From Caenorhabditis remanei (Eukaryota; Nematoda; Chromadorea; Rhabditida; Rhabditidae): a stretch of DNA of 64,000 bases. This document shows, one piece after another, positions 1 through 11,253 of this stretch (within the stretch, counting starts at the first letter, position 1; each line of letters starts with the position of its first letter). The stretch is from positions 19,096,001 through 19,160,000 of the forward strand of contig NC_071332.1 in NCBI RefSeq assembly GCF_010183535.1, written 5' to 3'. The position numbers and the translations under genes are program-made. The notes under the pieces are model-generated. The model searched no databases and was not told the DNA's origin. It worked only from the letters and a program-made list of their open reading frames with translations.

Positions 1-58
1 ACTTTGACCGTTTTTCAGTTAAAAATGTCCAACTTTGAAAGGGTGTCCATAAAGAGAT

Positions 59-658
59 TCTATTCCAGTTTAGATGTCCTTTGAAAACTCGAACGTCCCT
101 TAAAACACTTAAACGTTCTTTAAAACACTTAGACGTCCCTCAAAACATTTAAACGTTCTTTGGGTCCCAAAAATGCTCAGAAATGTTTAGACGTCCCAAA
201 ACCGTTCAGGTGTCCCTTGAAATCCCAAAATTTTATTTAACCAATTAGTCGTTCAAAAAATATTTGGACGTCCCTTAAACTTTCAAAACCAAGAGCTTGC
301 TGTGACACCTGGAAGTAGTGATTGCCTAAAAACAAAAACGTCCTTGAATCTTGACATGATAATGGCTCAGCACCTGGGAAGTAGTGGATTCCTTAGCACA
401 GAGACATCCAGCATCTAGCTTAAAGTTATGGAAAAAGTGCAAGCAAGCATCAGTGTGTCTATGTTTTAAGGAAACCACGTCTAAACATTTTATGGAACTT
501 TTAAACGTTTTTTGGGACGACTAAATGTTTTTTGGGACGTTTGAACACTTGAAAGGACGTCTTTTTTTAGGGCATGACAGGGCGTTTAAGTGTTTTAAGG
601 GACGTCTTAGTGTTTCATGGAACGTTCGAGTTTTCAAAGGATATCTAACCTGGAATAG
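59..658. repeat. Foldback (inverted) repeat with internal 20-bp minisatellite
   Basis: The left arm near 59-150 and the right arm near 570-658 are reverse complements (TTCTATTCCAG at the left end, CTGGAATAGAA at the right). Both arms and the interior are built from variants of a roughly 20-bp unit containing AACACTTAAACGTCCC. No open reading frame of note lies inside. It is probably a non-autonomous foldback element; no target duplication was resolved. Confidence 0.65.
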
Positions 659-1100
659 AACCAAAAAAATTGTTTGAAACCCACGCATTTTTCCTGACAA
701 TTTGAAGAAATGAATTCATTTGAAGAATGAAAAAGTTCTATAACTATTTTCCCCGTGAACTCCTATTTCCCTATTTCGGAAATGAAAGCCACTGAAAGGC
801 TTGAAAACCACTTTTTCTCACGTAGTGACCTAATTTAGAACTATTTTAGCTAAAAAAATAGACGTGCATCATCCGGGACAAATTTCCAATCGATCTGTGT
901 AAATTTCATTAAAAACGGTTCAGTACAGAAGGCGCTAGAGTCGGCGACAAACGGACAGACAGACGGATCTGTTGAATATTATTAGTAAAGATTAAGATAA
1001 CAGAAGTCGTTTCAAACGTGAAAACAAGAAAAAAATTGAAGAAAAGTGAAGAAAAACAATAGATTTTATAACAAAAACACATTAAATCAACAATTTGAAT
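659..1100. other. Intergenic, no gene seen
   Basis: Downstream flank of the minus-strand F-box gene. Around 935-967 there is a stretch ending in GGACAGACAGACGG, a sort of tail seen in some dispersed repeats, but I cannot assign it. No supported gene. Confidence 0.4.
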
Positions 1101-2362
1101 TCATTTCTTCTTCTCAACACGAATATTCGTCACCCCAAAATCGATTTCATAGAATTCCTGTGAATCTGGGATCGGGCAACGATAAAGATCCCATCCATCT
1201 CGAGCGATTGTGTCCTCGTTATTCAGCAACTGTCTGATTCGTTCAGTTTTGAATAATTTCTTTTTAGTATTAACTTTCAGATGGCATATATCCAGATGGG
1301 CGGTGTTCATGAGATTCTGAATGGATTTTTTAAAAAGATTTTTGACAACATTCAAGGACCAACCTTGATAAATTCCACCAGTTTTTCCTCGCAAATATTG
1401 CTACAAAAAATGAGAGTGAATCGAGGACAGTTATAGAATGATTCGAATGGAAACACGGCAAACACACTTTTGATTGCGAGCATTTTCAGTCCTTGACACT
1501 GTTCCGACTTCACAATTTCACTCATTCTTTCGGCTGAACCAGTGAAGTATAAGTTAACTTCTTCAAGTGCAGACGGCTCGAGGAAATCCAAAGTGATGGG
1601 TCCTTTCGATGTTTTTTTGGTCATTTCATACTTTTTCACGAGTAATTTATGATTCGATTGACTCAATTCCTCGATAATTCCTCTCCATTTCTCATCGTAA
1701 CAACGAATTTTCAATTTATCTAATCGCAGTTTCGGGTTCTTCAATACACTCATTAAATTGTCACGTTCCAGTCTGTAAACTACACTTTTACCTCTTTTTT
1801 AAACTCGAAAACTGCCATTTTACCTAGAATATTCGTATAATCTTGATTCAAAAGGTGATGATATCTTATTTTTCATTGAAACTCGAGAATATTGAGGTTT
1901 CAAGTAGTGAATGTACTCGATTTCAGTGACTTTTGGATCCCAACTATCGATCATACATTTAATTTCTTCAGTTGTTGCTATTCGGAGATTGAATCTGGAA
2001 ATTCTTGTTAAATAATTACTAGAATCGATTATTCAATTACCTATTTCTCAAATCCAAATACCTTCCGATTCGTTCCATTACATTTGGTGGCAAGACAGTG
2101 AACGAGCGGGTTTTTGGATCGAATCTGAAATAATTTCAGTGAATTCTCTTCTGAAAACTCAAAACAACCTTCTATCATAATCCAAATCGTATTTTCCCTG
2201 AGCAAATCTCATGTACCAAAACTCGAATTCTGGATAATCCACGTCGTTATCCAATCTCTTTCGCAACTCCTTATAACTTTCGAAAATCGGTTTTCTATCC
2301 GAAAATTCATACAGAATACAAGTTCGGAACACTTTCGGATTATTCTTGATGAATTCGGCCAT
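1101..2362 (-). CDS. F-box/FTH protein with one N-terminal Mos1-type HTH module
   Basis: Five exons on the minus strand (2362-2169, 2124-2041, 1994-1824, 1772-1364, 1316-1101) join in frame to 357 residues. The order is a Mos1-transposase-like HTH (HTH_48) module beginning MAEFIKNNPK, an F-box (LPPNVMERIGRYLDLRNR) split by an intron, then an FTH (FOG-2 homology, DUF38) region containing the NPKLRLDKL motif and ending with the IPDSQEFYEIDF segment. Such proteins are thought to act as substrate adaptors of SCF ubiquitin ligases, with FTH as the target-binding part. The ATG follows a TTTCCAG acceptor by 12 bases, fitting trans-splicing. It has one HTH module, unlike most genes of the 23-34 kb array. 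Introns are 39-51 nt. I see no lesion. Confidence 0.85.
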
Positions 2363-3899
2363 TTTGATGAGGAAGTTTCTGGAAATTATAAAAATTAACA
2401 ACAGTTACGGTTAGAAAAAGACGAAAATTTGGTAGAACAGTAATTTCCCTAAAAAATAACCATTTTCAATAAATATCATTCGTCAAAACTGATGAAATTG
2501 GTGAATAAACTCTCGAAAAATATAATTTACAACAATTTTCTTTGAAAAACCATAAAAAATCAAGTTTCCGACACGAAAAATAAGTCGAGAAAGTTTAAAA
2601 ATGTTTGAAACTACTTGCTCGTAAAATAGTGCGCATTGTCCGCATTGCGTATTTTCAAAACTACCGTAGTCAGTTACCAAAAAAATGCAGATGAAGTGTT
2701 TTCGCTGGAATATTTCGAGGTTTTTGATCTGAAAGCGGTAAAATATGCAGTCAACGTGTTCGACATGATCGTAAAAAACATTAAGAAAGCGAGAAAATAA
2801 GATAATTATAACAAAATTTTAAAATATAAGAAGTTTGGAGAATTTGAATTTACCGGCCGAATCGCGATGCGTGTGCGTCGCGTTTTTTATTGAAAGATAC
2901 GATAAACACACGTTAAACTTGAACTTGGAACTCAGCCAAGCCTGTTTTTGGCACTGTGCCAACCACTGAACGACGGAGCGCGTTTACGCGACCTTGCGTC
3001 GCGTAAACGCGCAATTTTCTTCGATTTCGGTAGAGCGCGGTTGTAAGAAGCGTACCGTGTTAATAATGCGAACACCATCTCCATCATCTCCTAATTCCCC
3101 CCTTTAGCATTCCCTTCCACCCGTCTCATTTTCACATTCATTACCTCCTTGTTCCCCTCCTCCTCCCCTCTCTTCTCCCTGTTTTCTCCCCGTCTCTCAT
3201 TTCCCCATCTCCCTCCGCACCCTCGTTCTCTGCCACCCTCCAACAGACCTCCCGTACGAGTCTCCATCTTTTTTCAAATGATTGTATAGGTGTCTGCGTC
3301 TCCCTCCCCTCTCCACCACCTCTGGCCGCGTACATTTCTTTTTTGAAGTTTCTTTTTTTTTCTTTATTTTAATTTTTTTTTGTTGCTTGTGAAAATAAAA
3401 GTCACTAGAAAAATTGTTCAGTATATAATATAAGTATTCCCTTATTCATTTTTTTGAGATCTTGTGGAAAACAACGAAAAATTGATTATTTCACAATTTT
3501 CGAAAATCTCATACTTTTTGTCCCGATTTTTTCTCCAAATTTATTCATTTTATTGTCACATTTTTTAAAGAAAGTTATACGATATTTCAAAGTAAACCTA
3601 TGCAAACGCGCTTTATTGAGATCGCGTTTTTGCTCATATTATTTGAAGCCTAAATTGCACTATTTTAATATTTTTTCTGGCTTAAAAAGTTCAAACAATT
3701 TTTTGAAACAATTTATTTGACTTTTACCGCAAATTCAAATAATTCGCCCAGCCCTGGCCCCGATGTTTTCTCCAAATTTGTTTATTTTATTGTCACGTTA
3801 AAAAAGTAATAGTCGGTGTTTGCGGACCCGATGTTTTGAGATTTGAGATTCCCTTTTTTCAAACCTCATATTCTCCGTTTAGAAATATATATTTTCCAG
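2363..3899. other. Intergenic with dispersed GC-rich repeat and pyrimidine tract
   Basis: Around 2856-3060 lies a GC-rich repeat (CCGGCCGAATCGCGATGCG, then TTGGCACTGTGCCAACC-like and TCGGTAGAGCGCGG motifs) with related copies near 34030 and 34740-34900. Positions 3080-3340 form a C/T-rich tract whose long ORF on the opposite strand is compositional, not coding. The stretch 3340-3890 shows no gene; the region just before 3900 is the 5' flank of the MRG gene. Confidence 0.5.
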
Positions 3900-5428
3900 A
3901 TGTCTCAACCAATATTCCAAATCGGAGAATCCTTCGTCTGCATCTTCAAAACCAATGTTCCATATGAAGCAAAAGTGATCGGAATCAAAGAAGTGAAAGG
4001 AAAACAATGCTATGTGATTCACTACACCGGATGGGCGAGTAGACACGATGAAAAAGTTCCACTAGGAGCAGAAGAAGGGAAAATGTTCAAAGGAAGTCTG
4101 GAGGAGTACGCGAGAACTCATAATGTAGAGATTCCGACTGTTGCATTGAACTCTGCAAAGAAGAAGAGATCAGTTGTGGAGCAAGGGAATCAGAGTGAGG
4201 AGAGTGATGAGTCAAGTGACATGGAATCTCCAACTCCTGGTATCAGATTTGATATGGCAAGTCCACTGAAAAAGATCATAATCGATGACTCCAAATATCT
4301 CAAATCCGATGTTCTGACCCATGTTCCAGCTGCATTCTCAATCGATGAAATTGTCAGTGATGTAAGTTACAGTAAACCGTTTTGCACATTATGATTATTA
4401 TATGTTTCAGTATCTCGAAACGATCCCAGTCACTGACCAAGAACTTCAAGAAGTGAATCAGGTGAACTTCACAGTGACTGAAGATGAGCCGACTCCTAAT
4501 TCGGTTCTAGCGATTTCGGCTCAATCGCTCGTGCAGTTTTTTGATGTGGTTTTGGGGTGAGTTACTGGGTTTTTGGGGTTTTCTGATTCACGGGTAACAT
4601 AGCAAAATGCACATTTTTAAAGTCGAGGAACACAGGTGGGTTTCGTAGGTTTGTGGATAAATATATGATAATTTTCTCCTTTTCCAAACTTTGACATTGT
4701 TTTTTCTCAAAACCACGCGTTGACGGCAAAAACTGAATATATACATATATATTTGGAATCAAGGTTTTCTCAGCTTTCCGATGATATAAGTCACGCCTCA
4801 TAACTCCAAACTGACTTCATGACCTTCTCTGGTAAGGAAACGCCTACCAGCTGCCCTTTTAGATCAATGTTCCTTATTAGTTTGTAAGTGTTCCTGCTCC
4901 AAAATTCCGCAGCTTCAAAATGACGGAAGCCGGAAGTAGGAAGTTGGAATTTCCAACAACACTGGTTTGCAACCATTAACCCCTTCAAACATACCCACAT
5001 TTCCAGCTTCCACCTGCTCTACCCAAACGAACGCAAACAATACAATGACCTCATTCATAAAGTCGCCATCGACGAAGGTCTCGTACTTCTAAACCCTAAC
5101 AATCTCCCAGCACCTGCCGGATTCAAGTCATCCGAACACTACGGTCTTATTCATTTCTTGAGAATGTTCACCAAATTGCCAAAACTTCTCGAAGAGTCCG
5201 GTCTCAATCAGAATGTTATTAATGTAAGTTTCAAGGCATTACTTGGAGTTGAGAAGTCCTTGTCTTTTTCAGCGTCTCACCATTGGAATCGAGTCACTTC
5301 TGGATTTCCTCGAGAGAAACTTCGAGAAGTACTACAATAACGGTGTGGATTATGATTCGACGGCTGTTGAGGAGGCGCGTTCAAGTACAAGTGCGCCGAG
5401 AGCAACTCGTCGTGTCTCGAGAAGATAA
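3900..5428 (+). CDS. mrg-1: MRG15/MRG-1-like chromatin protein (chromodomain plus MRG domain)
   Basis: Four exons (3900-4361, 4411-4556, 5007-5223, 5273-5428) give 326 residues, close to the usual length of nematode MRG-1. Residues about 5-65 form the MRG-type chromo barrel domain (YVIHYTGWASRHDEKVP), followed by a charged linker and the MRG domain from about residue 120 (FHLLYPNERKQYND, HFLRMFTKLPKLL). MRG proteins bind methylated H3K36 through the barrel and join acetyltransferase/deacetylase complexes in the nucleus; in C. elegans MRG-1 acts in the germ line. The ATG directly follows ATTTTCCAG, a trans-splice-like acceptor. One position of the aromatic cage region is His, so methyl-lysine binding may differ. 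Intron 2 is 450 nt and otherwise empty. AATAAA lies about 100 bases after the stop. Whether it is the ortholog or a paralog cannot be told from this window. Confidence 0.88.
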
Positions 5429-5850
5429 TTCCCGTTCCTTGTTATTTTTGTTTTGAAAACGGGCGTTTTGCTGAGAATGTTATTTTTTATTTTTCCCTAC
5501 ACATTTCTTATTATCAAACCGAATCAAATAAATCATTTACTTTTTCTGCATGTTATTTCCCTCATTCCTCAAAAATGTAGCGCTCGCCGCGGTGCGCACG
5601 CCACGCATCTCCCTCGAATACATTTTCGTGTTTGAATTGGACGTTCCTCGCCGTTACCTTGTGCCGGTTCGGTTTGCAAGTATGGTTTAAACTTTCATTT
5701 CGATATGTTTTATTCAATAATATCAATTTCTTTGATGAAGTACAAAAACATTTGAACATTGACAAAAAAGTTTAAAAGTTAGTAAAATAAGGAGTCACAG
5801 CAGTGGGAGGCGTCGCACCCCTGTTTGAAATTGAAATCAAGAAAAAATAT
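5429..5850. other. Intergenic; start of the DUF3557-cluster repeat unit
   Basis: After the MRG polyadenylation region, positions about 5580-5780 (GCACGCCACGCATCTCCCTC, then TTTGCAAGTATGGTT) closely match 9424-9600. This is therefore flanking sequence duplicated with the DUF3557-like copies rather than a gene of its own. Confidence 0.6.
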
Positions 5851-6744
5851 TTAGAAAGCATGATCAATTGCAGTTCTTCTCGCACAAACTTTTATTTTCA
5901 AAACTCCAGGTTTCATCATGGATACGTGTAACTCGGTCGATTCGTTAATAGGGATGCTTGCAAACTCTAGCACATTGCCACCAAAGACTGTCATCCTTAT
6001 CTTTCTTGCATTTAGTTCCCGAGAAAGAATTTTGAACAACACTGTTGAGTATCCACTCAACCCTGACTTCAAAACGCTTCGAATCGGTCGATCGGTTCTT
6101 TTTGACACTCTCCAACAGTAATCCACTACCTCCATATAACTCAGTTCCCCTTCAATTGTCATACATCCACAATTCCATTCTGACAATATGTCTGTGTGGA
6201 TTATGAAATTATTCACTATCAAATTTTCGATTGTCAAGGGAATACAGTTCAAAATGCTTTTCGGAGTGTCCTGGAAAATCAAAGTTTCATTAGCTAAAAC
6301 GCGCTTAAAAAACAACTTACTTTTGTCTTAAGTGTCTTTATTCTGGTCCCTGGTCTGCTCAGATTATACAATGCAAACTTTTCAGTCGCCTCATATAAAG
6401 ACTGTCCTGTTGATCGTTCCACCCGTTTTCCGGGGCACCACATTGCTATCTTGCCATTACTGTCGTTATTCGAACCAAAATTACCAATTGAAAAATTGTC
6501 AAATTTCAAAACAATGTAGTCAGAGCGTCCTGTTCGGATTTCCACACGTTCAAGATGATAGGGTAGTCTTTCTTCGAGTTTTCTAATTGTCGGACATTTG
6601 GCGTATAGTTGTTTTCTGGAATGAGGTTTTGAGATTATCGTTGACCATAATGCATGGAAATCATTACCGTCTACCAAAGCTGATAAACTCCACAACAGAG
6701 ACTAAGGACGGGTAGGTTAGTGGTTTCGTTAGAGGCTTGAAAGG
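5851..6744 (-). CDS. DUF3557-like nematode-specific protein, cluster copy 1 (least damaged)
   Basis: Minus-strand exons 6744-6668, 6615-6321 and 6270-5851 join in frame to 263 residues ending TAIDHAF. The N-terminal part (KPLTYPSLVSVVEFISFGRR, then KQLYAKCPTIRKLEERLPYH) resembles the start of DUF3557-type proteins, a Caenorhabditis-expanded family of unknown function. I could not find a start codon: the exon upstream with an ATG (around 6780) does not splice in a compatible phase. Compared with copies 2-4, about 90 residues between NCIPLTIEN and ILSEWN, together with one intron, have been deleted in frame. No internal stop is seen, so it may still be expressed, but a 5'-end problem could make it a pseudogene. 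Confidence 0.55.
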
Positions 6745-7391
6745 CTGCAAGACAGTCGACAGTGGTGTGGTACCTGAAAATACTCCTGAACATACTATGT
6801 CAAGAAAAAGAAAATGAAAAGCGTTGAGGCCATAGAGTTATTTGTCATAAATACTATATTTGAAGCAGATATGCTCAAATCTTTCAAATTGCATTTTAAA
6901 AGCTCGTAAGGTCTTATTTTCTCTCAAAAACTTTCAAAAAACGGCAAAAAACGATAGAAAACTGAAATACCTTGTGATTGATTTTTCGACGCTTTTGATC
7001 CCATGGTCCATGAATGAAGTATTTCTTGGAGATTCAAAAGAAACGGTGAGTTGGTAGAGGCAAGAATCAATATTTCTTTCTCTTGGTAGCGTATGCGGAC
7101 CAGTGGTGGCGTATGAGGGGTCTGCCACGTCCTCCTCTATTTGTCTTGTTGGGGCCATATGGCCGCATTAGAATCGGCCAGATGACCGTCAGGGTGTGCG
7201 TTAATCCTCCAGAAGGCTAGGTTGGTGACGTGGGAAACTGCTAATGAGGCGGTACAGATCTTCTATATTTATAGAAAAAGAGAGGTTCGTAAGGGAGAAA
7301 TTACACAAATTAATCCTAAAACCATTAAACATTGACAAAAAGGTGAAGCTAAAAATTTGAAAAATATGAAGTTGAAATCAAGAAAAAATAG
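6745..7391. repeat. Duplicated spacer between DUF3557-like copies
   Basis: This non-coding spacer (markers GTCATAAATACT, TCGACGCTTTTGATCCCATG, CTCCAGAAGGCTAGG, AGAGAGGTTCGTAAG) recurs, more or less diverged, at 8480-8840, 10860-11400 and 13700-14170. It shows that copies 1-4 arose by tandem duplication of whole units of about 2-3 kb. Short ORFs in it are not conserved between copies. Confidence 0.7.
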
Positions 7392-8433
7392 TTAGAAAAC
7401 ATGATCAATTGCAGTTCATCTCGCACTGACTTTTACACAAATTCCAGGTTCCATCTCGTATACGTTCAACTCGGTCGATTTGTTAATGCGGATAGTTACA
7501 CACTGTATCAGACCGCCAAAGAAGACTATCTTTCTTGTATTTGATTCCCGAGAGAGCATTTGGAACAACTCTCTTGAATAGCCACTCAACCCTGACTTGA
7601 AAACGCTTCCAATCGGTCGATCGGTTCTCTTTGACACTCTTCTACAGTAATCCACTACCTCCACATCAGTCAGTTTTCTCTCAATTGTAATAGATTCACA
7701 ATTCCATTCTGACAATATATCTGCGTGGATTCTGATCGGAAGATGCGGTGGTCGAGTCACTGTCACGTGTTTTGCGTACTTGATCTTAAAAAAAAACTCA
7801 ATCTTTGGTCGACACACAGACTCCAAACTCCGCAACTCACCGTGTCATGCCTGATTATAAAATCAGTCTCTAGATTTTCCACTGGTCTAGATGTACGGAT
7901 CCATGTGTGCTCCTCGTTAGCGTACACTATCAACTTTTCGATAGCCATGGGGATACAGTTTAAGATGCATGTCGGAGTGTACTGAAAAATAAAAATTGCA
8001 TTTACACGCTTTTTAAATATAAACAACTTACTTTTGTCTCAAGTGTCTTTATTGTTGTTCCCGGTCTACTCAAATTATACAGTGCAAACTTCTCAGTCGC
8101 CTCATACAAAGACGTTCCTGTTGAGCGCTCCACCCAATTTTCAGAACACCCCAAAGATATCTTGTTTTTATTGTCGTGATACGAACCAATTGCAAAATTG
8201 TCAAATTTCAAAATGATGTAGCTAGGGCCTATTGTTTTGATTTCCACACGTTCAAGATGATAGGGTAGTCTTTCTTCGAATTTTCGAATTGTCGGACATT
8301 TTGCGTATAGTTGTTTCCTGGAATGAAGTTTTAAGATTATCGTTGGTCATGATGCATGGGAAACATTACCGTCTACCAAAGCTGATGAACTCCACAACAG
8401 AGACCAAGGACGGGTAGGTTAGTGGTTTGGTAC
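7392..8433 (-). pseudogene. DUF3557-like copy 2, truncated at both ends
   Basis: Exons 8433-8370, 8317-8032, 7981-7841 and 7784-7416 keep one reading frame through the family core (KFDNFAIGSY, NCIPMAIEKLIV, ILSEWNCESI, CRRVSKRTDRPIGSVFKS). At the 3' end AGA of the conserved AGA-AGA-ACT run has become TGA (7416-7418), removing nine residues; the ancestral stop would be at 7392-7394. At the 5' end the first exon is shortened: sequence between two ACCAAACCAC repeats, present in copies 3 and 4, is missing, as expected for a microhomology deletion. It may be a slightly shortened gene, but a pseudogene is more likely. Confidence 0.6.
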
Positions 8434-9660
8434 CTGAATTTTTAAAAAGGGTCTTTTGGGAGTGCTCAAATTTTTCTAATTGCATTTTACAAGCTCACAG
8501 GGTCATATCTAGTCCATATGAATCAAAATCATTTTTCCGTGAAACCTGACGGAAAAACTGATATACATACCTTTCGATTGATTTTTCGACGCTTTTGATC
8601 CCATGATCCGTGAAAGAAAAGTTTTTTGAAGATTCGAAAGAAACGGTGAGTTGGTAGAGGAAAGAATCAATATTTCCTTCTCTTGGCAGCGTATGCGGAC
8701 CAGTGGAGGCGTATTAGTGGTCAGTCACGTCTTCCTCTATTTGTCTTCTTGGAGCCATATGGGCAGCAAGAATGTGTGCTAATCCTCTAATCCTCTGGTC
8801 ACGTGGCAAACTACTAATGAGGTGGTAGAGACCTTCAATATTTGCAGAGTGTCACCTGGACCATTGCCTAACCTAAGGTTGCTCACATTGTCCCTCGTGG
8901 TGGTTGCTGACGGCAGAGGACCGCCGTTACTGATTTTTCTCTCCGTTTTTACTATTTTTTCCTCTAAATTTCTTGTTAGATTTCCACCCTTCCAGATCCC
9001 CTGCGATTTATGCGCCGCTTTGGAAATGAGTTAAAAGAAGTAAGAAACACAAACACGGTTTCTCGTAATAATTATTTATTACGGCACACAAAACAAGCGA
9101 AAGACAATAAAAATGGTCAACACGACCCAAGGGTGAGGAAAACAAAATAAAACTGAGATAACGACACCGACCGGTGTCGTTCAGCGCTCAGACTCAAAAA
9201 CAAAACTAACTGAAATTCCTCGCTTCGCGCCCGAGATGACGTGCACCGCTAGTGCGCCAGCACGCAAAGCGCGCCATAGAATAGTTGACGTGTTCGGAGT
9301 GCAATAAGCTGGATTAATCGAGATGTAATACTTCTTTTCAGAGGAAAAAGAAAAGAGAATTATTTAAAACCGGTACAAAACCGGACAAATGGAAGAAAAA
9401 ACAAGCTTCTCGCTGGAATGGAGCCGCAGCGCGCACGCAACGCATCTCCCTCAAAAAACTTTTCGTGTTTGCTTCGGAGGTTTCTCGCCATTACCCCGTG
9501 CCGGCCCGGTTTGCAAGTATGGTTAAACTTTCAGTTTGATGTTTTATTCATGAGTATCACAAGTTTGCGTTCTTTGATTAAATGAAACACAACAACATTT
9601 AAACATTGACAAAAATGGATGAAATTAGAAAAATCTAATGTTGAAATCAAGAAAAAATAG
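8434..9660. other. Spacer with relic of a divergent copy and an unassigned insertion
   Basis: Positions 8480-8840 are the duplicated spacer. Positions 8870-9010 match 14210-14310 (TTCCACCCTTCCAGATC), the promoter and first-exon start of the plus-strand copy 5, so a second divergent copy once began here and is now cut off. Positions about 9020-9415 are unique to this unit, contain AATTATTTATTACGG and a GC-rich end, and could be a solo LTR or other insertion; I could not define its ends. Positions 9424-9600 repeat the sequence seen at 5580-5780. Confidence 0.5.
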
Positions 9661-10666
9661 TTAGAAAACTTCATCAATTGCAGTTCTTCTCGCACTGACT
9701 ATTATACGAACTCCTGGTTCCATCAGGGGGGAAAAGACTCTCAACTCTATCTTACTTTCATTTAATTGCCGAGAGAGCATTTGGAACAACTCTGCTGAGT
9801 AACCACTCAACCTTGCTTTGAAAACACAACAAAATGGTCGATCGGTTCTCTTCGACACTCTTCTACAGTAATCCACTACCTCCATATCACTCAGTTCTCT
9901 CTCAATTGTAATAGATTCACAATTCCATTCTGACAATATATCTGCGTGGATTCAGATCGGAAGATGCGGTGGTCGAGTCACTGTCACGTGTTTTGCGTAC
10001 TTGATCTAAAAAACTCAATCTCTGGTCTGCATACTGACTCCAAACTCCGCAACTCACCGTGTCATGTCTGATTATAAAATCAGTCTGCAGAGTTTTAACT
10101 GGTCTGGTTGTACGGATGATCCATTTGTCCCAGTCGTTACATTCCACTACATAATTTTCGATTGACAAGGGGATACAGTTCAAAATGCATTTCGGAGTGA
10201 ACTGGAAAATCAAAGTTTCATTAGCGTGCTTTTTAGATATAAACAACTTACTTTTGTCTCAAGTGTCTTTATTGTTGTCCCCGGTCTGCTCAGATTATAT
10301 AATGCAAACTTTTCAGTCGCCTCATACAAAGACGTTCCTGTTGAGCGCTCCACCCAATTTTCAGAACACCACATAGATATCGTGTCTTCACTGAATAGAT
10401 AGGAACCAATTGCAAAATTTTCCAAGTCCAAAATAATGTAGCTAGGGCCTATTGTTTGGATTTCCACACGTTCAAGATGATAGGGTAGTCTTTCTTCGAG
10501 TTTTCGAATCGTTGGACATTTTGCGTATAGTTGTTTTCTGGAATGAGGTTTTAAGATTATCGTTGGTCATGAGGCATGTAAATCATTACCGTCTACCAAA
10601 GCAGATGAACTCCACAACTGAGACCAAGGACGGGTAGGTTAGTGGTTTGGTTAGAGGTTTGAAAGG
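9661..10666 (-). pseudogene. DUF3557-like copy 3, nonsense mutation
   Basis: Exons 10666-10590, 10537-10252, 10201-10058 and 10005-9661 share the splice sites of copies 2 and 4. The family frame runs KPLTYPSLVSVVEFICFGRR, ERVEIQTIGP, NCIPLSIENYVVECN and ends TAIDEVF, but in the last exon the codon AGA of PHLPIR is TGA (plus-strand 9952-9954). Ignoring splicing, the frame instead reads through the intron into a short tail. A MITE at 10715-10850 lies in the upstream region. No start codon exon can be assigned. Confidence 0.65.
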
Positions 10667-10714
10667 CTGCAAGACAGCGACAGATTCCGTCGACGGTGGT
10701 TTGGTACCTGAACA

Positions 10715-10850
10715 TATTATCGAAATAAACAAGTTCCGACATTTTTTCCTCGTCGGTGTTTGCGGAATCAAGCCAAAATTATCAAATTTTGGCTTGAATC
10801 AGCAAACACCGAGGGGGAAAAAATGTCGGAACTTTTTTGTTGCGACAATA
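10715..10850. mobile_element. 136-bp palindromic MITE, family A copy 1
   Basis: Terminal inverted repeats TATTATCGAAATAA / TTGCGACAATA continue into GTTCCGACATTTTTT. A copy of the same length sits at 20482-20617. The paralogous place in copy 4 (near 13690) lacks it and reads GAACATACTCATG, so insertion at TA with TA (or ATA) duplication, as for Tc1/mariner-type MITEs, can be read directly. Confidence 0.75.
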
Positions 10851-11253
10851 CTCAAGTCAAGAAAAGGGAAATGAAAAGCGTTGAGGCCATAGAGTTATTT
10901 GTCATAAATACTGTATTTGAAGCACATATGCTCAAATGTTTCAAATTTCATTTTACAAGCTCGTAAGGTCTTATTTTCTCTCAAAACCTTTCAAAAAACG
11001 GCAAAAAACGATAGAAAACTGAAATACCTTTTGATAGATTTTTCGACGCTTTTGATCCCATGGTCCATGAATGAAGTATTTCTTGGAGATTCAAAAAAAA
11101 CGGTGAGTTGGTAGAGGCAAGAATCAATATTTCTTTCTCTTGGTAGACCAGAGGAGACTTATTAGTGGTATGCCACGTCCTTTATTTGTCTTGTTGTGGC
11201 CATATGGTCGCATTAGAATCGGCCAGAGGACCGTCAGGGTGTGTGTTAATCCT

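Noticed and set aside
3141..3335. Arg/Glu/Gly-rich minus-strand frame
   Set aside because: Reverse reading of a C/T-rich tract with no splice or domain context.
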